Assembly: GCA_016926175.1 (NCBI GenBank)
Contig: JAFGPA010000018.1
Location: 1 to 34,861 of the forward strand
Source: Microcaldota archaeon
GTDB taxonomy: Archaea > Micrarchaeota > Micrarchaeia > Anstonellales > Bilamarchaeaceae
Direction of reading: 5' to 3'
Length of the DNA stretch: 34,861 nucleotides
The first letter of the stretch is position 1, and the number at the start of each line of letters is the position of its first letter. Below are positions 28,738-34,861 of the stretch, piece after piece. Made by a program: the position numbers and the translations under genes. The notes beneath the pieces were generated by a model. That model was not told where the DNA came from and did not search any database. It was given only the letters and a program-made list of their open reading frames with translations.

Positions 28738-29187
28738 ATGATGGTGATCATGTCCATGAAGGATAACGAAGAAAAGGAATTTAAAGCTACCGACAGCACC
28801 TTCCGACGAGAAATAGCAAGTGACCTCGAAGAGAACATAGAAAAATTCAGGGATCCTGTCGTCCTCGGAGAGATGATATACAGGCTCCTCGAAGAACGGG
28901 AAAACACAAACAGGCTTCTGAAAACAATATTGCAGAGACTTGACACGCTGGAAGCAAAAGGAATGCCGCTGGAGCAGGTAGTTGATGAGGTTCCTCTTCT
29001 CGCAGAGATCGACCAGGAAATCCTTGATTTTGTCAGGGGATCCGGGAAGGTAACTGCAGAGAATGTACGGGAACAGTTCAACTATCGCGGAAAGAATGCG
29101 GCATCATCGAGGCTTAACCGCCTTTGTAGCAAAAACCTGCTTTTCAAAAAGCAGGTCGGAAAGAAGGTTTTCTTCTTCCCGAAATAA
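28738..29187 (+). CDS. coiled-coil protein with winged-helix-like C-terminus
   Basis: 149 aa from 28738; a later ATG at 28750 or 28756 is possible. The N-terminal half is charged and helical (EIASDLEENIEKFRDPVVLG, then a coiled coil LLEERENTNRLLKTILQRLD). The C-terminal 65 residues look like a winged helix: AEIDQEILDFVRGSGKVTAE, NAASSRLNRLCSKNLLFKKQ, then a two-strand wing KKVFFFP. It could bind the repeats in front of its own gene. No known family assigned. Confidence 0.7.
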   Translation: MMVIMSMKDNEEKEFKATDSTFRREIASDLEENIEKFRDPVVLGEMIYRLLEERENTNRLLKTILQRLDTLEAKGMPLEQVVDEVPLLAEIDQEILDFVRGSGKVTAENVREQFNYRGKNAASSRLNRLCSKNLLFKKQVGKKVFFFPK

Positions 29188-29203
29188 CGTTGATGGCAAG
29201 GTA

Positions 29204-29408
29204 GAGAACGGATCGTACCTCCCACCTCTCTCAACCCTCATTGATCTGTTCTCAACTTGTTGTCCTCCCATAAAAAGTGCACACCCCCCTCGACCAGGGG
29301 TTGCACATTTATGCTGATAGAATGGAATGGACGTACCTCCCACCCTCTCTCAAAACGTCCATTCTATCTGTCCTCCCTCCCGCCTGGAAACCATTATGGT
29401 TTCCAAGG
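29204..29408. ncRNA. cluster of four hairpins, candidate small RNA(s)
   Basis: H1 has arms 29204-29214 and 29243-29253 (11 bp, one G-U). H2 has arms 29277-29287 and 29297-29306 (10 bp, one bulge). H3 has arms 29316-29334 and 29355-29368 (14 bp, one 5-nt bulge). H4 has arms 29385-29392 and 29398-29405 (8 bp). The loops of H1 and H3 carry nearly the same sequence, ACCTCCCACC(C)TCTCTC. On the plus strand this resembles the ribosomal anti-Shine-Dalgarno; on the minus strand it is purine-rich and SD-like. A T-rich tract follows H4 on the plus strand, while TATA-like sites on the right would fit minus-strand transcription, so the strand is open. Confidence 0.6.
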
Positions 29409-29565
29409 CATTCTATTTTTCCTTAAATTAAGCCAGGTTTAGAATTAAATTACATTTAAAAACATTACTAGACACATATTATTCTGCAGATCTCTTCATA
29501 TCAGGCATATAAGCCAGGAAAAAATCGGGATCGGTTATATAAAGAAGTAAGGTGGCATTATAGTT

Positions 29566-31005
29566 ATGGTAAAAAATTTCGATACGACTAAAGAGGTTGA
29601 AATTCCCGGCGGTCCGTTTGAGCGCATCATAGGCCAGGAGGAAGCAGTCGAAATCGCAAAAATGGTTCCATACCAGAGGAGGCATCTGTTATTGGTAGGG
29701 CCTCCCGGAACAGGGAAAAGCCTGATTGCCCAGGCAATTGCCAGCAACCTGCCAAAGCCAAAATATGAAGTATCAGTTCTGGAAAGTCCTGAAAATCCCG
29801 ACAGGCCGATTATTGAAATAAGAAATGAAAAACAAATAAACAAGGACAAAAACGAAGAAAGAAAGATCGGTGTTGAAGTTTCCCCCCTTGATGTTCCTAC
29901 TTTTGTCGCTGAAAGGCTGGGATACCGTTGCAGAAGATGCGGATCATTAGGCTCATTCACAGAAGCTATGTGCCCGCAGTGCGGAGCAAACAAGAACCAG
30001 AAGGGCGGATTGTTTGACAGATATGGAATTGCACCTGCAGGATCAGGAGGGCTGCATGAAGGAGACAAAGTAAGAATTGCAACAACAAGGAGAGCGCTTT
30101 CAGGAAAAGAAGAAGTTATTATTTATGAAAGGACTCTTGATGGCAAGATAGTGATGCTCAGGCAGGAAGAGATGAAAAAGCTTGAGGAAATGAACAAAAA
30201 ATCAAAAAGAAAAATAATAACTCCATTGAAAAGATCAAATTTCATCCAGGCAAGCGGCGGAACAGAAACCGAGCTGCTTGGAGACATCAGGCATGACCCC
30301 TATGGCGGCCATCATACTCTGGGAACATCTCCTTACCAGAGAGTGGTTCCGGGAGCGATCCATGAATCACATGAAGGAGTGCTTTTCATAGATGAATTGT
30401 CAACACTTGGGGATATACAAAGATACATACTCACGGCAATGCAGGACAAACAATTTCCTATTGTAGGCAGAAACCCTATGAGCAGCGGCGCGGCAGTTCG
30501 CGTGGAAGGGGTTCCCTGTGATTTCATATTCGTAGGAGCCTGCAACATAAACGATCTTAAGCAGATCCTTCCCGCAATGAGATCAAGAATAAGAGGGGAC
30601 GGATATGAGGTGCTTATGAATGGCTATATGGAGAATACAGCTGCAAATCAGGAAAAGATGGTGCAGTTTGTTGCCCAGGAAATCATAAAAGACGGCAAGA
30701 TACCCCATGCTGAATATGCCGCCGTTTCCCTGTTAATTGAGGAGGCAGGGGCAATTGCAAGAAAAGTTGACAATGCAAAGGGACTGACGCTGAGACTGAG
30801 AAACCTGGCAGGCATCATCAAAATGGCAGGGGACATTGCAACTGTAGAAAAGAAAGAACTAATTGAAAGAAAAGATGTTGTAAAGGCGATAAGGGAATCA
30901 AGACCCATAGAAGAGAAGATCAGGGAAAAGTATGGGAACTGGTGGAGTGCCGGATCTGCTGATTATGGAGTGCAGAATGAAAAGGCAGGCCCCGAAACAG
31001 CATGA
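29566..31005 (+). CDS. LonB-like AAA+ ATPase lacking the protease domain
   Basis: 479 aa. Walker A GPPGTGKS at 45-52, Walker B VLFIDE at 272-277, a sensor-like GACN at 324-327 and an RSRIRG segment near 339-344 match archaeal LonB. Archaeal LonB normally has membrane helices between Walker A and B and a C-terminal Ser-Lys protease domain. Here the insertion instead contains a zinc ribbon (C122, C125, C136, C139) and a basic helix, and the protein ends after the helical lid. It may therefore be an ATP-driven unfoldase or regulator, working alone or with another peptidase. No nearby gene supplies a protease. Confidence 0.88.
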   Translation: MVKNFDTTKEVEIPGGPFERIIGQEEAVEIAKMVPYQRRHLLLVGPPGTGKSLIAQAIASNLPKPKYEVSVLESPENPDRPIIEIRNEKQINKDKNEERKIGVEVSPLDVPTFVAERLGYRCRRCGSLGSFTEAMCPQCGANKNQKGGLFDRYGIAPAGSGGLHEGDKVRIATTRRALSGKEEVIIYERTLDGKIVMLRQEEMKKLEEMNKKSKRKIITPLKRSNFIQASGGTETELLGDIRHDPYGGHHTLGTSPYQRVVPGAIHESHEGVLFIDELSTLGDIQRYILTAMQDKQFPIVGRNPMSSGAAVRVEGVPCDFIFVGACNINDLKQILPAMRSRIRGDGYEVLMNGYMENTAANQEKMVQFVAQEIIKDGKIPHAEYAAVSLLIEEAGAIARKVDNAKGLTLRLRNLAGIIKMAGDIATVEKKELIERKDVVKAIRESRPIEEKIREKYGNWWSAGSADYGVQNEKAGPETA

Positions 31006-31042
31006 TTTTTCCCTTATTGATTGTTTTGAAGGCTGGAACGGA

Positions 31043-31315
31043 TCAGTTTTTCTTGCCAGTATTTTTTGCCATATCCAAAGCTGCTTCTGCACCTTGCAGC
31101 AAAGCAGAGCTTACAGGATCATTGCTGATCTGAGGCTTTGCAATATAAAGATAGGTGCAGTTTCCTTTCAGCACGCCTTTTTGTTTGTCTTCTTCTGATT
31201 CGAACCCCAGGTTTGCCTTGGATATTATAACCATGTATGGTCTTTTTTTGCATTTTTCTTCGATGATTTTTGCACACTCATTTATTGCTTCTTCAAGGTC
31301 TGGATCATTTGTCAT
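31043..31315 (-). CDS. hypothetical protein
   Basis: 90 aa, not recognised. An acidic helical N-terminus (DPDLEEAINECAKIIEEKCK) is followed by short beta strands (RPYMVIISKANLGF, NCTYLYIAKP) and a C-terminal helix rich in Ala. It is soluble, with three cysteines. It is divergent from the feo operon and convergent with the LonB-like gene, with 37 bp to the latter. Confidence 0.6.
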   Translation of the reverse strand: MTNDPDLEEAINECAKIIEEKCKKRPYMVIISKANLGFESEEDKQKGVLKGNCTYLYIAKPQISNDPVSSALLQGAEAALDMAKNTGKKN

Positions 31316-31364
31316 GGAAAGTATTTTCAGGGAAAGTTTTGTATTTGTTACTGTTTTTTAAATG

Positions 31365-31378
31365 TTAGGTGTACCTAA
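31365..31378. promoter_or_regulatory. DtxR-type operator in front of dtxR-feoA
   Basis: TTAGGTGTACCTAA is an inverted repeat with 6-bp arms (TTAGGT/ACCTAA) around a 2-nt centre, like the half-sites of DtxR/IdeR iron boxes. It begins just past the TATA-like TTTTTTAAA (31354-31362) and ends six bases before the ATG, so a bound repressor would block initiation. This implies autoregulation of the operon by iron. Confidence 0.75.
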
Positions 31379-31384
31379 GATCAC

Positions 31385-31990
31385 ATGAAAAAAATTCAAA
31401 GTCCCGAGATTGAGGAATATCTTGAGACTTTGTGCCGTTATGCTGAGGAAGGCAGACAAGCCAGGGTAAAGGACCTGGCTGGAGATCTTGGAATTTCTGC
31501 TGCCAGCGTCAGCCAGATGCTGAAGAAATTGTCGGAAAAAAACCTGATAAAATACGAAAAATATGGAAAAATACGGCTTACAAAAAAAGGAGAGGAAATT
31601 GGCAGATCGATACTCAGGAAACACCGGCTGGTTGAAAAATTTCTTGGATTCATTGGGGTAAAAAGAAACGTGCATGAGGAAGCATGTTTGCTGGAGCACG
31701 CAATATCAGACCAGGTTGAAGAAGCAATAATAAAAACCATGAAAAAATCCATGAAAAAGATCAGGGTACTTGCCGAAATGAAGAATGGTGAAAGCGGCAT
31801 TGTTCTCTTTATAGAGGGCGGAAGCACTGCATGCAAAAGGCTCACGGCAATGGGACTTACTCCGGGAACAAAAATTGAAGTTGAGCGTGAATCCACCCTG
31901 ATAGGCCCTGTAGAGATTTCCATAAGATCATCCAGGCTGGCTGTCGGGAGAGGACTTGCAAAAAAGATTTACCTGGCGGTGGACAAATGA
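31385..31990 (+). CDS. DtxR-family iron regulator fused to a FeoA domain
   Basis: 201 aa. A winged helix (about 1-65: DLAGDLGISAASVSQMLKKL) is followed by a metal-binding dimerisation domain with EEACLLEHAISDQVEEAI (about 98-115) and a C-terminal SH3-like FeoA domain (about 128-201: CKRLTAMGLTPGTKIEVERE). It is both sensor and, possibly, the FeoA partner of FeoB, since no separate feoA is present. The ATG lies right after the palindrome at 31365-31378, and the stop overlaps the feoB start by four bases. Confidence 0.93.
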   Translation: MKKIQSPEIEEYLETLCRYAEEGRQARVKDLAGDLGISAASVSQMLKKLSEKNLIKYEKYGKIRLTKKGEEIGRSILRKHRLVEKFLGFIGVKRNVHEEACLLEHAISDQVEEAIIKTMKKSMKKIRVLAEMKNGESGIVLFIEGGSTACKRLTAMGLTPGTKIEVERESTLIGPVEISIRSSRLAVGRGLAKKIYLAVDK

Positions 31991-33879
31991 GGATAGCTCT
32001 TGCCGGAAATGCAAATGTCGGAAAATCAGTATTGTTCAACAATCTTACCGGATTGAGCCGCCACGTCGGAAACTGGCCTGGGAAAACAATAGAAAAGGCT
32101 GAAGGAAAGCTGAACTTCAAAGGAATGGGAATAAGCGTGGTAGACCTTCCGGGAATTTATTCCCTTTCAACTTTTTCCATTGAAGAGCAGATATCAAGGG
32201 ACTACATAGCAAAGGAAAAGCCGGATGTTGTGATAAATGTTGTTGATGCCTCTGTACTTGAAAGAAATCTTTTCTTCACTCTGCAGATAATGGAACTTGG
32301 AAGGCCGATGGTCATTGCCCTGAACATGATGGACCTGGCAGGGGAAAAGGGAATGGACATAGATGTAAAAAAGCTTTCTTTAAGGCTTGGAGTCCCTGTA
32401 ATTCCCATAATAGCAACAAAGGGAAAGGGAATTGCTGAACTGATAGAAACTGCAATCAGGACAAAGAAAAAGCCTCCTGATATTAAGTTCAGGAAAAATA
32501 TTGAACAGGAAATCAAAAAACTGGCAGAAGCAATAAAAAGCACCGATTACCCCCCGCGATGGGTAGCAATCAAGCTGCTTGAAGAAGATGATATTGCAGT
32601 TGCTTCTGATATAAAAAAGAAGGCTTCCTTAAGCCTGAAAAAAATTGAAAAATGCGGACAGCGGGGCCATATTGCCATTTCATCCGAAAGATATGCCGCT
32701 GCAGAAAGAATTTCAAGGGAATGCATATCATTGCATAAAACCGGAATACCTTTTACACAACGGCTGGATGCGATACTTCTTCACAGGTTTTTTGGATATT
32801 TCTTTCTTCTTTTTATTGCTGGAATTTCGTTCCTTTCAATATTTGCATTTGGAGACATTGCATCTTCATACATGATCAGCTATTTAGAATACCTCAACCA
32901 ATCAGCAGGTGTACTGATAGAGAACAATATGATATCGGCAATATTTATTGGAGGAATTCTTGAAGGTATTGTAGCGGGAGTTTCTATAGCCCTCCCTTAC
33001 CTCATCCCATTCTACATAATACTTGCAATACTGGAAGATTCAGGCTATCTGGCAAGAATGGCATTTTTAATGGATTCGGTCATGCAAAAAATAGGAATGC
33101 ACGGAAAGGCATTTATTCCAATGCTGCTGGCATACGGGTGCAATGTGCCTGCCTGCCTTTCCTGCAGGATACTGGAAACCCAGAGAGACAGGCTATTGGC
33201 AACATTTGCAGTAACGCTTGTGCCATGCGCTGCCGTAACAGTAGTTGTGATGGGACTTGTTGCAAGATATGCCGGCCTGGAATGGGCACTTTCTCTATAT
33301 GCACTCAACCTGCTGGTAATTCTTGTGCTCGGAAAGCTGGCATTCAAAGCATTTCCAGGGGAATATATCGGACTTGTGATGGAGATGCCATCCTACAAGG
33401 TTCCTGCATTAGGTAATATTGTCTTTGGATCATGGAAAAAAATCCGGTCTTTCGTAATGGTTGCTTTCCCGGTCATAATCGCATCAACAATACTGATAAA
33501 GGCAGTTGAGCTTCTTGGATTGCTTGAAGATATAGCAGAGATACTAAGCCCGGTCACAGTTGGATGGCTCGGCCTTCCGGCAATTGTCGGGTTGACGCTG
33601 GTGTTTGGAGTGTTGAGGAAGGAACTGACAATAATCATGCTTGCGGCACTGCTTGGAACTGCTGAATTCGACACTGTTTTGACTAATGTGCAGATGATAA
33701 CCATTGCAGTCGTAACAATGTTTTATGTCCCATGCATGCCAACCATTGCAGTTTTGAAAAAAGAGCAGGGATGGAAGGTTGCACTTGCGATATCCCTGTT
33801 TGAGATAGTTTTTGCAATAATACTTGCAGGTTTGATAGCAAGGATTCTTACTTATCCTGGAATCAGTCTGCCACTATAG
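31987..33879 (+). CDS. feoB: ferrous iron transporter FeoB
   Basis: 630 aa. The N-terminal G domain has G1 GNANVGKS (7-14), G3 DLPG and G4 NMMD, then a helical GDI-like region and a membrane part of about eight or more helices. The conserved Gate motifs include GCNVPACLSCRI and VPCMPTIAVLKKE. It imports Fe(II) across the cytoplasmic membrane and is the effector of the adjacent DtxR-FeoA regulator, overlapping it by four bases. The length is at the lower end for the family, with short loops. Iron imported here would feed the Fe-S proteins of the hydrogenase. Confidence 0.96.
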   Translation: MRIALAGNANVGKSVLFNNLTGLSRHVGNWPGKTIEKAEGKLNFKGMGISVVDLPGIYSLSTFSIEEQISRDYIAKEKPDVVINVVDASVLERNLFFTLQIMELGRPMVIALNMMDLAGEKGMDIDVKKLSLRLGVPVIPIIATKGKGIAELIETAIRTKKKPPDIKFRKNIEQEIKKLAEAIKSTDYPPRWVAIKLLEEDDIAVASDIKKKASLSLKKIEKCGQRGHIAISSERYAAAERISRECISLHKTGIPFTQRLDAILLHRFFGYFFLLFIAGISFLSIFAFGDIASSYMISYLEYLNQSAGVLIENNMISAIFIGGILEGIVAGVSIALPYLIPFYIILAILEDSGYLARMAFLMDSVMQKIGMHGKAFIPMLLAYGCNVPACLSCRILETQRDRLLATFAVTLVPCAAVTVVVMGLVARYAGLEWALSLYALNLLVILVLGKLAFKAFPGEYIGLVMEMPSYKVPALGNIVFGSWKKIRSFVMVAFPVIIASTILIKAVELLGLLEDIAEILSPVTVGWLGLPAIVGLTLVFGVLRKELTIIMLAALLGTAEFDTVLTNVQMITIAVVTMFYVPCMPTIAVLKKEQGWKVALAISLFEIVFAIILAGLIARILTYPGISLPL

Positions 33880-34681
33880 GAAACATAGGAAATAGTTCGC
33901 CGTTTTGATTTTCTCCGGCAAGATTGACAACCCATCCGCCCAGCCCGGAATCATATCTTATCGGCGATGAAATTTCAGCGATATTGTGAAGATCAGGATA
34001 GAGCATCCAAAGCTCTTTTGGGGTAACTGCCATCATCCTTTCTGAGAATCTGCTTCCTTTTGGCCCTTCAAATGAGATATTATAGAATTTCTTAACCTCT
34101 GCTTCGCCCTTTTTTCCCGTGGAAATTACAACAAACAATTCTTCTCCTATGATCTTCACCACGGCATCAGCAACAACGGAAGACCATCTGTTTTTCTCTG
34201 ACAGCAGGGACAATTCCTTGGTTGCACGATCAGGAGTATTGTTTGCAATGTCCGGAAGCGAATAACGTATTGCCTGAAACATGCCGGTATTCGTAATAGT
34301 TGCAATTGTGATGTTTTCCCATTCAGTGCCGGGATTATCCCAGATATCCCCGCTTAAAATACTGACTCCGGGAACATTGTATTCGTCCGGTCTTGTATGC
34401 TTGTCTTTGAACAGTTCCTCAGCTTCAACAGCAGTTCCTTTTATGGAAAGCTTCTTGACGTGGAGATGGTTGTTTGTCAGCCAGAAAAGATGGCCTGAAT
34501 AGGTGCAAAAATAATCAAGAGGATCTTCTTCCACAATCTTCATCGGATACTCCATATCTCCAAGGCTGACTCTCAGGGTTTGATCCTTATAGTCATAACA
34601 CCTGAATTTATCTGGTTCCTTTTTTGAACAGCCAGCTGCCAGTAATCCCACAGCTGCAAATTTCAGAATCCTCCCTCTCAT
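33863..34681 (-). CDS. lipoprotein, beta-rich, unknown
   Basis: 272 aa from the ATG at 34681; the frame also has an ATG at 34699, but the TATA-like TTTTTAATC at about 34708-34716 places transcription start near 34686, favouring the later one. The lipobox is LLAAGC, followed by a KKE linker and a beta-rich domain with repeated short strands (e.g. GHLFWLTNNHLHVKKLSIKG, SGDIWDNPGTEWENITIATI), perhaps a propeller-like or beta-sandwich exported domain. It overlaps the 3' end of feoB by 17 bp on the opposite strand. Function unknown. Confidence 0.75.
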   Translation of the reverse strand: MRGRILKFAAVGLLAAGCSKKEPDKFRCYDYKDQTLRVSLGDMEYPMKIVEEDPLDYFCTYSGHLFWLTNNHLHVKKLSIKGTAVEAEELFKDKHTRPDEYNVPGVSILSGDIWDNPGTEWENITIATITNTGMFQAIRYSLPDIANNTPDRATKELSLLSEKNRWSSVVADAVVKIIGEELFVVISTGKKGEAEVKKFYNISFEGPKGSRFSERMMAVTPKELWMLYPDLHNIAEISSPIRYDSGLGGWVVNLAGENQNGELFPMFPIVAD

Positions 34682-34732
34682 AAGGGTGTATTTGGGCAAT
34701 AAGGATTAAAAATATTGTTATAAAAGAGGAAA

Positions 34733-34861
34733 TTATTTGGAATTGTCTTTTTGCTTTTTTTCTTTAGGATCGGCAGGGGAAACTTCTGTTTCTCCGGATG
34801 GAACCCGCTGTGCCGGAATATGATTGTGTCCTGCTCCGGAACGGCTTCGTTCTGTTTCTCC
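34733..34861 (-). CDS. C-terminal end of a gene with polar tail (partial)
   Basis: Minus-strand frame open from the window edge to TAA at 34735-34733, 42 residues. The peptide is hydrophilic and low-complexity, with SGAGHNHIPAQRVPSGETEV and a Lys/Gln/Asp-rich end, so it is probably a disordered tail. Identity unknown because the body lies outside the window. Confidence 0.55.
   Translation of the reverse strand, partial: GETERSRSGAGHNHIPAQRVPSGETEVSPADPKEKKQKDNSK

Noticed and set aside
1-34861. CRISPR array
   Set aside because: I saw no regularly spaced direct repeats of 23-40 nt and no Cas-like genes. The two similar loops at 29.2 kb are only two units inside different stems.

Overview
The window reads as the genome of an archaeon, most likely a small-genome DPANN-type lineage. 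The evidence is aEF1A, the archaeal L7Ae-S28e-L24e-NDK cluster, archaeal LonB- and XPF/Hef-like proteins, TATA boxes about 25 nt upstream of many apparently leaderless genes, and GGTGAT/GGAGG Shine-Dalgarno sites elsewhere. No rRNA or marker tree is available here, so the phylum is a guess. Base composition is moderately AT-rich, apart from two very AT-rich stretches at 10.4-10.56 and 11.37-11.5 kb and one sharply GC-rich block at 23.1-23.6 kb.

Layout. 0-6.4 kb: a cysteine-repeat membrane protein, a possible small RNA, aEF1A, an ankyrin-repeat protein, asparaginyl-tRNA synthetase, and a complete bacterial-type sigma-70 factor, which is unexpected in an archaeon. 6.5-8.2 kb (minus strand): an RRM protein and the ribosomal/NDK operon. 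8.2-10.1 kb: a NikR-type nickel regulator, two exported proteins and a BofA-like membrane protein. 10.1-12.8 kb: a gene-poor region with two diverged copies of one structured RNA candidate, tiny ORFs and a DtxR-type regulator. 12.8-18.6 kb (minus strand): a tightly overlapping membrane-bound group 4 [NiFe]-hydrogenase operon. It holds the maturation protease, a truncated antiporter-like subunit, a 35-aa micro-ORF, the small, NuoC-like, large, NuoH-like and ferredoxin subunits, an EamA transporter and a HypC-like protein. 18.7-21.6 kb (plus strand, divergent): a NikMN-type nickel transporter component, a DsbA-like thioredoxin protein and a cysteine desulfurase.

21.7-25.5 kb: hypothetical genes, the GC-rich foreign block, a HEAT-repeat lipoprotein and a tRNA-His(GTG) whose gene is interrupted by about 70 nt in the D stem. 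25.5-28.7 kb (minus strand): an MBL-fold nuclease, an OB-fold lipoprotein, an XPF-like nuclease, a PIN-domain protein and an unknown protein. 28.7-34.9 kb: a winged-helix-like protein, a cluster of four strong hairpins with C-rich (or, on the other strand, SD-like) loops, a LonB-like AAA+ protein without a protease domain, and an iron-uptake operon (a DtxR-FeoA fusion plus FeoB) with a palindromic operator at its start.

The genes suggest a H2-producing or H2-oxidising, ferredoxin-linked energy metabolism. Nickel supply (NikR, NikMN), iron supply (DtxR, FeoA, FeoB), sulfur mobilisation (SufS-like) and hydrogenase maturation (HycI-like, HypC-like) lie around the hydrogenase. The least explained items are the sigma factor, the paired structured RNAs, the hairpin cluster with recurring C-rich motif, the interrupted tRNA-His, the reduced hydrogenase membrane arm with its micro-ORF, and the GC-rich island.
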